Of a stretch of DNA of 64,000 bases, positions 32,384 to 40,558 are shown piece by piece (the stretch's first letter is position 1; each line of letters starts with the position of its first letter). The stretch is from Mayfieldus sp963781495. GTDB taxonomy: Bacteria > Actinomycetota > Thermoleophilia > Solirubrobacterales > 70-9. A model generated the notes under the pieces. It was not told the origin of the DNA and did no database searches. It worked only from the letters and a program-made list of their open reading frames with translations. A program made the position numbers and the translations under genes. The stretch spans positions 930,001 through 994,000 of the forward strand of contig CAWAFX010000002.1 in the NCBI GenBank assembly GCA_963781495.1, written 5' to 3'.

Positions 32384-33193
32384 GTGCCCAGCGGCCGCAA
32401 GACCCCTGCCAAGGAGCCTGCAATCAGCGTCCTGCGCAATCTCGAAGCACGGATCGAAGGCCTCGTCGAGGGCGTTTTCAGCCGCGCATTCTCATCCGAG
32501 GTGCAGCCGGTCGAGCTCGCCCGCAAGCTGGCGAAGGAGATGGATGCCCACAAGACGGCCTCTGTCTCGCGGATCTACGTGCCCAACGAGTACACGGTCT
32601 TCCTCTCCCAGCAGGACCGTTCCAAGCTCGAGGGATACGAGCGTTCCCTGGAGCAGGAGCTCTCCGGCTATCTGCTCGAGCACGCGCGGCGGCGCAGCTA
32701 TGACCTGCTGACCCGGCCGGCAGTCAACTTCCAGACCGACGAGCGGCTGCGGCTGGGTGAGTTCGGGATCCAGACCAGGCTCGTCAAGCCCCCCTCGCAC
32801 GAGGGCGAGGCGCCGAGCCAGGGAGAGGAGGGCCACACGATGGTCTACTCGGCGGTCCGCGAGCGCGAGAAGGAGAAGTCGCAAAAGCGTCCCGAGGCGG
32901 GGCTGGTGCAGACGCGGGCGATCGTCTCGCTCGGCGACCGCCGCTACGTGCTCGACGGCCCCAAGGCCGTGATCGGCCGCTCCAAGGACTGTGACTGCGT
33001 CGTGCGCGACCCCAACGTCTCGCGACGCCACGCCGAGCTGCGACGGGCCGAGACCGGGGACTGGCATATCGCCGACCTCGGATCGACCAACGGCGTCAAG
33101 GTCAACGGGCGCCAGGTGTCCTCGTCGCGGCTGCGCCCGGGGGACGAAGTCAGCCTCGGCACCTCATCTTTTAGCTTCGACATCGAGCAGTAA
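32384..33193 (+). CDS. fhaA: FhaA-like protein (DUF3662 and FHA domains)
   Basis: The 269-residue FhaA binds phosphothreonine proteins such as the MviN/PknB complex in mycobacteria. The N-terminal DUF3662 domain reads LEGLVEG-type (EARIEGLVEGVFSRAFSSEV, YVPNEYTVFLS). After a charged linker, the FHA domain has the phosphothreonine-binding pattern AVIGRSKDCDCVV, PNVSRRHAELRR and LGSTNGVKVNGRQV. GTG 32384 is the only standard in-frame start near the domain. However, a strong AAGGAG sits six bases before an in-frame ATC at 32423, so initiation there is possible. Confidence 0.88.
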   Translation: MPSGRKTPAKEPAISVLRNLEARIEGLVEGVFSRAFSSEVQPVELARKLAKEMDAHKTASVSRIYVPNEYTVFLSQQDRSKLEGYERSLEQELSGYLLEHARRRSYDLLTRPAVNFQTDERLRLGEFGIQTRLVKPPSHEGEAPSQGEEGHTMVYSAVREREKEKSQKRPEAGLVQTRAIVSLGDRRYVLDGPKAVIGRSKDCDCVVRDPNVSRRHAELRRAETGDWHIADLGSTNGVKVNGRQVSSSRLRPGDEVSLGTSSFSFDIEQ

Positions 33194-33202
33194 AAAGGAC
33201 AC

Positions 33203-33676
33203 GTGGATTACGAGCCGATCGCCGTGGGGCTCAAGTTCGGCTTCATCGCCGTGCTGTACCTGTTCCTGCTCTGGATCGCCCGCAGCGCGCTCAAGGACCT
33301 GCGCCAGACCGCGGCCCCGGCCCCCGACGCCACCGGGCTGCACGGGGCCGTGCTCGGCGCCGACTCGGGCTCATCCGAGGACGCCTGGCTGATCGTCGAG
33401 CGCGGCGGCGGCCTCAAGCAGGGCTCGCGGTTCGACCTCTTCGGCGGCCTCTCGATCGGGCGCTCCGGCGACGCCGACGTCCAGATCGAGGACCGCTATG
33501 CCTCCGGCCTGCACGCGAGGATCTACTCGCATGGCGGGCATTTCTACGTCGAGGACCTCAAATCGACTAACGGAACCCTGCTCAACGACCAGGCCCTGGG
33601 CGGAGAGTCGGAGCTGATGGAGGGGGACATGATCAGGATCGGGGACACCGAATTTCGGTTCGAGCCGGGTAGGTAG
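33203..33676 (+). CDS. fhaB: FhaB-like membrane protein with FHA domain
   Basis: The 157-residue protein has one N-terminal membrane helix (FGFIAVLYLFLLWIARSAL) and a C-terminal FHA domain: LSIGRSGDADVQIEDRYASG, LHARIYS, LKSTNGTLLNDQAL. The mycobacterial homologue FhaB/FipA is phosphorylated by PknA/B and acts in septal and peripheral wall growth. The GTG start has AAAAGGA upstream and lies 9 bp after fhaA. Confidence 0.92.
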   Translation: MDYEPIAVGLKFGFIAVLYLFLLWIARSALKDLRQTAAPAPDATGLHGAVLGADSGSSEDAWLIVERGGGLKQGSRFDLFGGLSIGRSGDADVQIEDRYASGLHARIYSHGGHFYVEDLKSTNGTLLNDQALGGESELMEGDMIRIGDTEFRFEPGR

Positions 33677-33685
33677 CCGCCCCCG

Positions 33686-34849
33686 ATGCTCAGAGTCGCC
33701 GAACAGGCTTACCGGACTGACACCGGACGCCAGCGCCGCGCCAACGAGGACGCCTACTACGTGCGGGCGCCGATCTTCGTCGTCGCCGACGGGATGGGCG
33801 GCGCCCAGGCCGGGGAGGTCGCCTCGCGGATGGCCGCCGAGACGTTCGACCGCGACCTCGGGTCGGGTCCGCCGGAAAAGCTCTTGGCCTCGGCCTTCGT
33901 CACCGCCAACAGCGAGATCCACGAGCACGCGGGGCGCGACTCCAGCCGCGCGGGGATGGGGACGACGCTGACGGCGGTGATCGTCGATTCGGAGAACGAC
34001 GAGGTTGCGATCGGCCACGTCGGCGACAGCCGCGCCTACCGCCTGCGCGGACGCAAGCTCGAGCGCCTGACACAAGACCACTCGCTGGTCGAGGAGCTGC
34101 GCCGCAAGGGCCAGCTCACCGACGCCGAGGCCGAGGAGCATCCGCAGCGCTCGATCATCACCCGGGCGCTGGGGCCCGAAGCCGAGGTCGAGCCCGACAT
34201 CGCAACCATCTCGGCCCGGCCCGGGGACGTCTTTCTGATCTGCTCCGACGGCCTGACGACGATGCTGGGGGAGGAGCGGATCGGGCAGCTGCTCAGCGGC
34301 GCGACCAGCCTCGAGGCCGGGGTGCGGGCGCTGATCGCCGAGGCGAACCGTGCCGGCGGGCGGGACAACATCACAGCCGTGGCGTTCCGGCTCGAGGAGG
34401 TCGGCGCGCCGGCGCCGCAGGCCGACCAGCCCACCCTGATCGGCCCCTCCGCCGAAGCCGAGGGGCTGCGGGCGGAGGAGGTCAGGGCGGCCGCGCGCGA
34501 GCCGCGGGCGCCAAAGAGCCCGCGCCGGGCCCTGAGGACGATCGCCAAGGTCCTGGCGGCGCTGCTGATCCTCGGAGCGCTCGGCTTCGGCGCCTGGTAC
34601 GGCAACCGCCAGATCTGGTTCCTGGGAACCGACGGCGCGGGCCGGATGGCTCTCTACCGCGGCCTGCCTTACGACCTTCCGCTCGGCGTCCACCTCTACG
34701 AGGAGCGCTACGCGAGCCCGATCCAGACCACCTCGGTGCCAGCCGGCCGCCGCGACTCGGTCACCGGCCACAAGCTGCGTTCGCGCAGCGACGCGGTCTC
34801 GCTGATCGAGGACCTGGAGCGGACCCAGGCAGCCCTCCCGCCACGATGA
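33686..34849 (+). CDS. pstP: PP2C-family Ser/Thr phosphatase PstP
   Basis: PstP removes phosphate from kinases and their substrates. The PP2C domain (residues 1-240) has the metal-binding motifs QRRANEDAYY, VADGMGGAQAGEVAS, GHVGDSRAYRL, LICSDGLTTML and GGRDNITAVAF. A cytoplasmic linker, one helix (VLAALLILGALGFGAWYG) and an extracellular tail of about 85 residues follow. The stop overlaps the rodA start (ATGA). Its place between fhaB and rodA matches mycobacterial gene order. Confidence 0.95.
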   Translation: MLRVAEQAYRTDTGRQRRANEDAYYVRAPIFVVADGMGGAQAGEVASRMAAETFDRDLGSGPPEKLLASAFVTANSEIHEHAGRDSSRAGMGTTLTAVIVDSENDEVAIGHVGDSRAYRLRGRKLERLTQDHSLVEELRRKGQLTDAEAEEHPQRSIITRALGPEAEVEPDIATISARPGDVFLICSDGLTTMLGEERIGQLLSGATSLEAGVRALIAEANRAGGRDNITAVAFRLEEVGAPAPQADQPTLIGPSAEAEGLRAEEVRAAAREPRAPKSPRRALRTIAKVLAALLILGALGFGAWYGNRQIWFLGTDGAGRMALYRGLPYDLPLGVHLYEERYASPIQTTSVPAGRRDSVTGHKLRSRSDAVSLIEDLERTQAALPPR

Positions 34850-36174
34850 GAAGCGCCCGCAACCGCGAGCTGATCGCGCTGGTCCCGGTGGCGCTGCTTC
34901 TGACCGCCGGCTTCACCGCCGTCTTCATCCAGGAGGGCAGCAACCAGCTCGGCAACCTCAGCCTCGTCTACGGCGGCTATTTCCTGGCGATCTGCCTCGC
35001 CACCCACCTCTATCTGCGCGTCCGCCTGCCCTATGCCGACCCCTACCTGTTCCCGCTGATGGCGCTGTTGGCCGCCTTCGGGCTGGTGATCATCTACCGG
35101 ATCGACGACACCCTGGCCCGCGACCAGGCGAACTGGTTCGTCCTCGGGCTGCTGCTGTTCGCGCTGACGATCCACTTCCTGCGCGACTACGAGGTGCTGG
35201 AGCGCTACCGCTACCTGATCGCGACGCTGGGGATCGCGCTGCTGCTGGCGCCGCGGCTGCCGGGGGTCGGCCAGCAGGTGAACGGCGCCTACCTGGGGGT
35301 GCAGGTCGGCTCGATCTCCTTCCAGCCGGCCGAGTTCTCGAAGATCTGCCTGGTCATCTTCCTGGCCAGCTACCTGCGCGAGCACCGCGAGGTGCTGGTC
35401 GTCGGGGCGCGGCGGGTCGCGGGGGTGACGCTGCCGCCGCTCAAGCACATGGGCCCGCTGCTGGTCGTCTGGGGGGCCTCGATGTTCATGCTCGTCTACA
35501 TCCGCGACCTCGGCAGCTCGCTGATGTTCTTCGCCGCATTCCTGGCCCTGCTCTACGTCGCCACCGCCCGCTTCTCCTTCGTCGTCATTGGGATGGCGAT
35601 GTTCCTGGTCGGGGCCGTCTTCTTCGCCCACACCGTGCCTCACGTCCACGATCGCGTCGACGTTTGGCTGGACCCCTACCAGCACCCGCAGGCGGACGGC
35701 TACCAGGTCCTGCAGTCGATCTTCGCCCAGGCCGACGGAGGGCTCTTCGGCCAGGGCTTCGGCCAGTCGCTGCTCAACATTCCGGGCAGCAACCCGCCGG
35801 TGGCACTGCTGCCGGCGGCCCAGACCGACACGATCTACTCCCTGATCGTCGATGAGCTCGGGCTCTTCGGCGCCGCCGCGGTCTGCCTGACCTACCTGCT
35901 GATCGCGGCCCGCGGCTTCAAGACGGCGATCGTCGCCAGCGACGGGTTCTCGAAGCTGCTCGCCACCGGACTGACCGCCGTCTTCGCGATCCAGGCGTTC
36001 GTGATCATCGGCGGCGTGACGCGGGTGATCCCGCTGACCGGGGTCACGCTGCCCCTGATCAGCTACGGCGGCAGCTCGATCCTCGCCAACTTCGTGCTGC
36101 TGGCGCTGCTGCTCTTGATCTCCGACCGTGCCCGCCGCCAGCTGGCCGGGGTCGAGCCGGTGGTGACGGCGTGA
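34846..36174 (+). CDS. rodA: SEDS-family peptidoglycan glycosyltransferase RodA
   Basis: RodA polymerises lipid II during elongation with its class B PBP partner. The 442-residue protein has about ten membrane helices and the family pieces NGAYLGVQVGSISFQPAEFS, RDLGSSLMFFAAFLALLY, the loop with VHDRVDVWLDPY and the end PLTGVTLPLISYGGSSILAN. RodA rather than FtsW is chosen because it sits directly before pbpA in the mycobacterial-type order. The GTG of pbpA overlaps its stop. Confidence 0.92.
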   Translation: MRSARNRELIALVPVALLLTAGFTAVFIQEGSNQLGNLSLVYGGYFLAICLATHLYLRVRLPYADPYLFPLMALLAAFGLVIIYRIDDTLARDQANWFVLGLLLFALTIHFLRDYEVLERYRYLIATLGIALLLAPRLPGVGQQVNGAYLGVQVGSISFQPAEFSKICLVIFLASYLREHREVLVVGARRVAGVTLPPLKHMGPLLVVWGASMFMLVYIRDLGSSLMFFAAFLALLYVATARFSFVVIGMAMFLVGAVFFAHTVPHVHDRVDVWLDPYQHPQADGYQVLQSIFAQADGGLFGQGFGQSLLNIPGSNPPVALLPAAQTDTIYSLIVDELGLFGAAAVCLTYLLIAARGFKTAIVASDGFSKLLATGLTAVFAIQAFVIIGGVTRVIPLTGVTLPLISYGGSSILANFVLLALLLLISDRARRQLAGVEPVVTA

Positions 36175-37619
36175 ATGCCCAGGTCGCAAAGCTCTACGGG
36201 CTGATCGTGCTGATGTTCGCGGTGCTGATCGGCTTCACGTCCTACTGGTCGGTCTTCGATGCCCAGGCGCTGAAGGACAAGCGGGTCAACCGCCGACCGC
36301 TGCTGGAGGAGCTTCAGGTGCGGCGGGGGACGATCAAGGCCGACGACGGAACGGTGCTGGCGAAGTCGACCAAGCAGGGTCAGGGCTCGAGCCACTTCTA
36401 CACCCGCCACTACCCGCAGGGCAGCCTCTTCGGCCATCCGATCGGCTACAGCTTCCTCGACCGCGGTCAGGCCGGCTTCGAGCGCTTCCACAACGACGAT
36501 CTGGTCGGCAACAAGTCCGAGTTCAGCTCGATCCTCGACCAGCTGCAAGGCAGACAACAAGAGGGTGAGGACATCGTCACCTCGCTCGACCCGGCGGCGC
36601 AGCGGGCGGCGCTGGACGGACTCGCGGGCCGCGCCGGGGCGGTGGTCGCGATCGAGCCCAAGACCGGCAAGGTGCGCGCACTGGTCAGCGAGCCGCCTTA
36701 TGACCCCAACCAGATCCCGAACCGCTTCTCGCAGCTCAACAAGGACTCCTCGGCCCCGCTGCTGGACCGCGCGACCCAGAGCGGCTACGCACCCGGCTCG
36801 ACCTTCAAGGTCGTGACCGCGACGGCGGCGATCGACAGCGGCCAGTACACCCCCGACTCGGTGATCGACGGCCACTCGCCGATCAACGTCCAGGGCATCC
36901 CGCTCTCCAACGCAGGCGGCGAGCAGTTCGGCCCGATCACGCTCACCGACGCGCTGACCAACTCGGTCAACACCGTCTTCGCCCAGGTGGGGGAGAAGGT
37001 CGGCACGGCGACGATGTACCAGTACATGGACCGCTTCGGCTTCAACGCGAAGCCGCAGATCGACCTGCCGAGCGACGAGCTGGCGATCAGCGGCGACTAC
37101 GACAACGGCCATCTGCTCGGCCCCGGCGACCCGATCGACATCGGCCGGGTCGCGATCGGGCAGGAGCGGCTGTTCGTCACCCCGCTGCAGATGGCGGAGG
37201 TCGCGGCGACCGTCGCCAACGGCGGCGAGCTGATGCGCCCGCAGATCTGGGACCGGGTGGTCGACCCGGACGGCCGCACGGTGAAGCGGATGAACCCGAC
37301 CGTGCAGTCGCAGGTGATGAAGCCCGAGACCGCGACCGAGCTCAACACGATGATGCAGAACGTGGTCAACGACGGCACCGCCGCCGGCGTCTTTCCCTCC
37401 TCGCTCCATGTCGCCGGCAAGACCGGGACCGCCGAGCTCGGCACCGGCAGGCAGGGGTGCTCGCTCCCCAACCAGGCCTGGTTCATCGGCTTCGCGCCAG
37501 CCGACAACCCCAAGATCGCGGTCGCGTCGACGATCGAGTGCACCTCGAGCTTCGGGGCCGAGGTCGCGGGGCCGATCACCCGCTCGGTGATGGAGACGAT
37601 CCTCGGTGAGGGCGGCTGA
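36171..37619 (+). CDS. pbpA: Class B penicillin-binding protein PbpA
   Basis: PbpA is the transpeptidase partner of RodA. The 482-residue protein has one N-terminal anchor (LYGLIVLMFAVLIGFTSYWS), a dimerisation domain, and the transpeptidase motifs SxxK (GYAPGSTFKVVTA), SxN (LTNSVNTVFAQVG) and KTG (HVAGKTGTAELG). The order of the motifs and the length match mycobacterial PbpA. The GTG start overlaps rodA; the stop lies 2 bp before pknB. Confidence 0.95.
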   Translation: MNAQVAKLYGLIVLMFAVLIGFTSYWSVFDAQALKDKRVNRRPLLEELQVRRGTIKADDGTVLAKSTKQGQGSSHFYTRHYPQGSLFGHPIGYSFLDRGQAGFERFHNDDLVGNKSEFSSILDQLQGRQQEGEDIVTSLDPAAQRAALDGLAGRAGAVVAIEPKTGKVRALVSEPPYDPNQIPNRFSQLNKDSSAPLLDRATQSGYAPGSTFKVVTATAAIDSGQYTPDSVIDGHSPINVQGIPLSNAGGEQFGPITLTDALTNSVNTVFAQVGEKVGTATMYQYMDRFGFNAKPQIDLPSDELAISGDYDNGHLLGPGDPIDIGRVAIGQERLFVTPLQMAEVAATVANGGELMRPQIWDRVVDPDGRTVKRMNPTVQSQVMKPETATELNTMMQNVVNDGTAAGVFPSSLHVAGKTGTAELGTGRQGCSLPNQAWFIGFAPADNPKIAVASTIECTSSFGAEVAGPITRSVMETILGEGG

Positions 37620-37621
37620 GC

Positions 37622-39526
37622 ATGCCCGACGTGGCCGAGAACCAGGTCGTCGACAACCGCTACCGGGTGCTCGGCCGGCTCGGCTCCGGCGGCATGGCCG
37701 ACGTCTGGTGCGCCGAGGACACCCACCTGCAGCGCAAGGTGGCGCTGAAGGTCCTGCACCACCGCTTCGCGCAGGACACCGAGTTCGTCGAGCGCTTCCG
37801 CCGCGAGGCCGAGGCGGCGGCAGGGCTCCAGCACCCCAACGTGGTCGGCGTCTTCGACCGCGGCGCGGTCGACGGCACCTACTACATCGCGATGGAGTAC
37901 CTGGAGGGCCGCTCGCTGAAGGAGCTGATCGACGCTGGGCTGCCGCAGGCGACCACCCTCTCGATCGTGCGCCAGATCCTCGAGGCGGCCCGCTTCGCCC
38001 ACCGCCACGGAATCGTCCACCGCGACCTCAAGCCGCAGAACGTAATCGTCGACAACGAGGGCCATACGACGGTGACCGACTTCGGGATCGCCCGCGCCGG
38101 CGTCTCGGAGATCACCCAGACCGGATCGGTGATGGGGACCGCCCACTACCTCTCGCCGGAACAGGCCCAGGGGCTGGAGGTGACCCCTTCCTCGGACCTC
38201 TACTCGATCGGGGTGATCCTCTACGAGGCGCTGACCGGCCGAGTCCCGTTCGAGGGAGAGAGCACCGTGGCGGTGGCGCTGAAGCAGGTCTCACAGACTC
38301 CGCAGCGGCCCAGCGCGCTGAACCCCGAGATCTCGCCGGCACTCGACGCGGTGGTGATGCGGGCGCTGGCCAAGGAGCCGGCCCAGCGCTTCGCCGACGC
38401 GGAGGCGTTCCTGGCCGCGCTCGACGCCGCCGAGCGCGATCCCGCCTCGGCTCCGCCGGGGTCGACCGCGACCTTCGCCCCGCTGCCTCCGGCCGAGGCG
38501 CCGCCACCGCCTCCGGTAGCCGGCGACGGCATCCCGCCCGAGGAGCGCGAGCGCAACATCTGGCCCTGGGTCCTGGGGGCGGTCGTGCTGGGATTGATCA
38601 TCGGGCTGCTGCTCAGCCAGCGCAGCGCCCCCAAGGCCGACATCCCCAACGTCACCGGCCAGGACGTCTCCGACGCCGAGACGGTGCTGCAGGTGCGCGG
38701 CTTCCAGGTGGAGACCGAAACAGTGCACCGGCTCGGCCCCAAGAACGTGGTCCTCGAGCAGGACCCGCCCGCGGGGCGCGCCGACCAGAGCTGTGACTTC
38801 CTCAAGCTCTCCTGTACCAAGCCCGACGTCACCCTGACCGTCAACGCAGGCCCCGGGCAGGCGAAGGTGCCGTCGGTGACCGGGCTCGATCAGGCCGCCG
38901 CCGAGGCGAAGCTCAAAGGGGCCCATTTCGTGCCCGTCGTCCAGCGCACCCCGTCGCAGTCGGTGCCCGCGGGGAGCGTGATCAGCAGCGATCCGTCCGG
39001 CGGCGACAACGCGCGCCAGGGATCGGAGGTGACGCTGAACGTCTCCAGCGGCCCGAAGACGGTCTCGGTCCCGCTCGTGGTCGGCGAGACGCAGGCGGTG
39101 GCGACGGCCGAGATCCGCAGTCGCGGCCTGACCGCCAAGGTCGTGAAGCGAAAGAGCGACACGGCGGCGGGCCAGGTCATCTCCCAGGCCCCCGACGCCG
39201 GCAGCCAGGTCGACCAGGGCTCGGCGGTGACGATCGAGGTCTCCTCCGGCAGCGCCAAGGTCGCGGTCCCGAACGTGATCGGCCAGACGCGTTCCGGCGC
39301 TGCGTCGCTGCTGCACGCCAAGGGCTTCGCGGTCTCGGTCAAGGAACAGAGCGTCGGCGTCGCCGCCCAGGACGGCCGCGTCGTGGACCAGTTCCCCTCC
39401 CCGAACAGCTCCGAGACGAAGGGCAGCACGGTGACGATCTTCGTCGGCAGCTTCAGCGCCCCGACACCGCCGGCGACCACGACGACGCCGACCACCACGA
39501 CGACGCCGACGCCGCGGAGAGGCTGA
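37622..39526 (+). CDS. pknB: PASTA-domain Ser/Thr kinase PknB
   Basis: PknB senses wall fragments or lipid II and controls growth. The kinase domain (residues 1-270) has LGSGGMADVWCAED, VALKVLHH, HRDLKPQNVIV, DFGIARAG, and a TQTGSVMGTAHYLSPEQAQ activation loop with Thr sites. One helix (WPWVLGAVVLGLIIGLLLS) follows a Pro-rich juxtamembrane part. Four PASTA repeats follow (starting near DIPNVTGQDV, KVPSVTGLDQ, SVPLVVGETQ, AVPNVIGQTR), then a Thr/Pro-rich tail. It is directly followed by ddl with no gap. Confidence 0.95.
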   Translation: MPDVAENQVVDNRYRVLGRLGSGGMADVWCAEDTHLQRKVALKVLHHRFAQDTEFVERFRREAEAAAGLQHPNVVGVFDRGAVDGTYYIAMEYLEGRSLKELIDAGLPQATTLSIVRQILEAARFAHRHGIVHRDLKPQNVIVDNEGHTTVTDFGIARAGVSEITQTGSVMGTAHYLSPEQAQGLEVTPSSDLYSIGVILYEALTGRVPFEGESTVAVALKQVSQTPQRPSALNPEISPALDAVVMRALAKEPAQRFADAEAFLAALDAAERDPASAPPGSTATFAPLPPAEAPPPPPVAGDGIPPEERERNIWPWVLGAVVLGLIIGLLLSQRSAPKADIPNVTGQDVSDAETVLQVRGFQVETETVHRLGPKNVVLEQDPPAGRADQSCDFLKLSCTKPDVTLTVNAGPGQAKVPSVTGLDQAAAEAKLKGAHFVPVVQRTPSQSVPAGSVISSDPSGGDNARQGSEVTLNVSSGPKTVSVPLVVGETQAVATAEIRSRGLTAKVVKRKSDTAAGQVISQAPDAGSQVDQGSAVTIEVSSGSAKVAVPNVIGQTRSGAASLLHAKGFAVSVKEQSVGVAAQDGRVVDQFPSPNSSETKGSTVTIFVGSFSAPTPPATTTTPTTTTTPTPRRG

Positions 39527-40495
39527 GTGAAGGTCGCGGTCCTGTCAGGCGGCCGCTCCAGCGAGCACGAGGTCTCGCTGCGCTCCGGCGCCTCGGTCGC
39601 CGAGGGACTGCGCCAGGCGGGCCACGAGGTGCTGGCGGTTCAGATCGGCCGCGACGGCGCCTGGTCCTGCGATGGTGACCCGGTTCAGCTGTCGCCCGGC
39701 GGCGGTCTGCTCGACTGCGAGGCCGCCTTTCCTGTCCTTCACGGCCCCTTCGGCGAGGACGGCACGGTGCAGGGGCTTCTCGAGTGCCTCGACGTCGCCT
39801 ACGTCGGTGCCGACGTGCTGGCCTCGGCGCTCTGCATGGACAAGCTGACCTTCAAGCGCCTGCTCGCCTTCCACGGCGTTCCCCAGGTCGAGTTCACCCA
39901 GGCCGGGGAAGAGGGATGGCGCCAGCGCGCCGCCTCCTTCGGGCTGCCGCTCTGGGTCAAGCCCTCGCGGCTCGGCTCCAGCGTCGGTATCAGCAAGGTG
40001 ACGTCGCCCGAGCGGGAGCTCGACGAGGCGGTCGAGGTCGCGGCGCGCCACGACCCGCGGGTGATCGTCGAGGCTTCGGCCGGCGGCCGCGAGGTCGAAT
40101 GCTCGGTGCTCGGAAACGAGCAGCCCGAGACCTCGCTGCCGGGCGAGATCGTCGCCCACGCCGACTGGTACGACTACGAGGCCAAGTACTCCGAGGGTGG
40201 GATGGAGCTGCTGGTCCCGGCGCCGATCGAGGACTCGGCCCTGGCCCGCGTGCGCGAGCTCGCGGCGCTGGTCTTCACGCTCACCGGCTGCAGCGGCATG
40301 GCTCGCTGTGACTTCTTCGTCAGCGAGGACGGGGAGGTGCTGGTGAACGAGATCAACACGATCCCCGGCTTCACCGAGACCAGCGTCTACGCGAAGCTGT
40401 TCGAGGCCACCGGGCGCGGCTACCCCGAGCTCTGCGAGCGCCTGCTGCAGCTCGGCGTCGAGCGCCACCGGCGCTCGCGGACGTACGACTTCTAA
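39527..40495 (+). CDS. ddl: D-alanine--D-alanine ligase paralogue 2
   Basis: This is the canonical copy: 322 residues with GGRSSEHEVSLRSGASV, the HGPFGEDGTVQGLLE motif, KPSRLGSSVGISKV, the omega loop YDYEAKYSEGGMELLVPAPI and NEINTIPGFTETSVYAKL. Its GTG start directly follows the pknB stop, so it belongs to the wall-growth operon. The conserved substrate loop makes it the likely housekeeping enzyme for peptidoglycan precursors; paralogue 1 at 4945-5892 is diverged there. Confidence 0.93.
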   Translation: MKVAVLSGGRSSEHEVSLRSGASVAEGLRQAGHEVLAVQIGRDGAWSCDGDPVQLSPGGGLLDCEAAFPVLHGPFGEDGTVQGLLECLDVAYVGADVLASALCMDKLTFKRLLAFHGVPQVEFTQAGEEGWRQRAASFGLPLWVKPSRLGSSVGISKVTSPERELDEAVEVAARHDPRVIVEASAGGREVECSVLGNEQPETSLPGEIVAHADWYDYEAKYSEGGMELLVPAPIEDSALARVRELAALVFTLTGCSGMARCDFFVSEDGEVLVNEINTIPGFTETSVYAKLFEATGRGYPELCERLLQLGVERHRRSRTYDF

Positions 40496-40503
40496 TCACT
40501 TGC

Positions 40504-40553
40504 GGCGGCTTCGCCGCCTGACCTGCCTCTGCCGCGACACTTTGTGTCGCGGC
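40504..40553. terminator. Double hairpin terminator between convergent operons
   Basis: GGCGGC-TTC-GCCGCC (40504-40518) is followed by a perfect 10-bp stem GCCGCGACAC-TTT-GTGTCGCGGC (40531-40553). It lies between the ddl stop and the convergent kinase stop and can act in both directions. Confidence 0.75.
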
Positions 40554-40558
40554 CCGGC

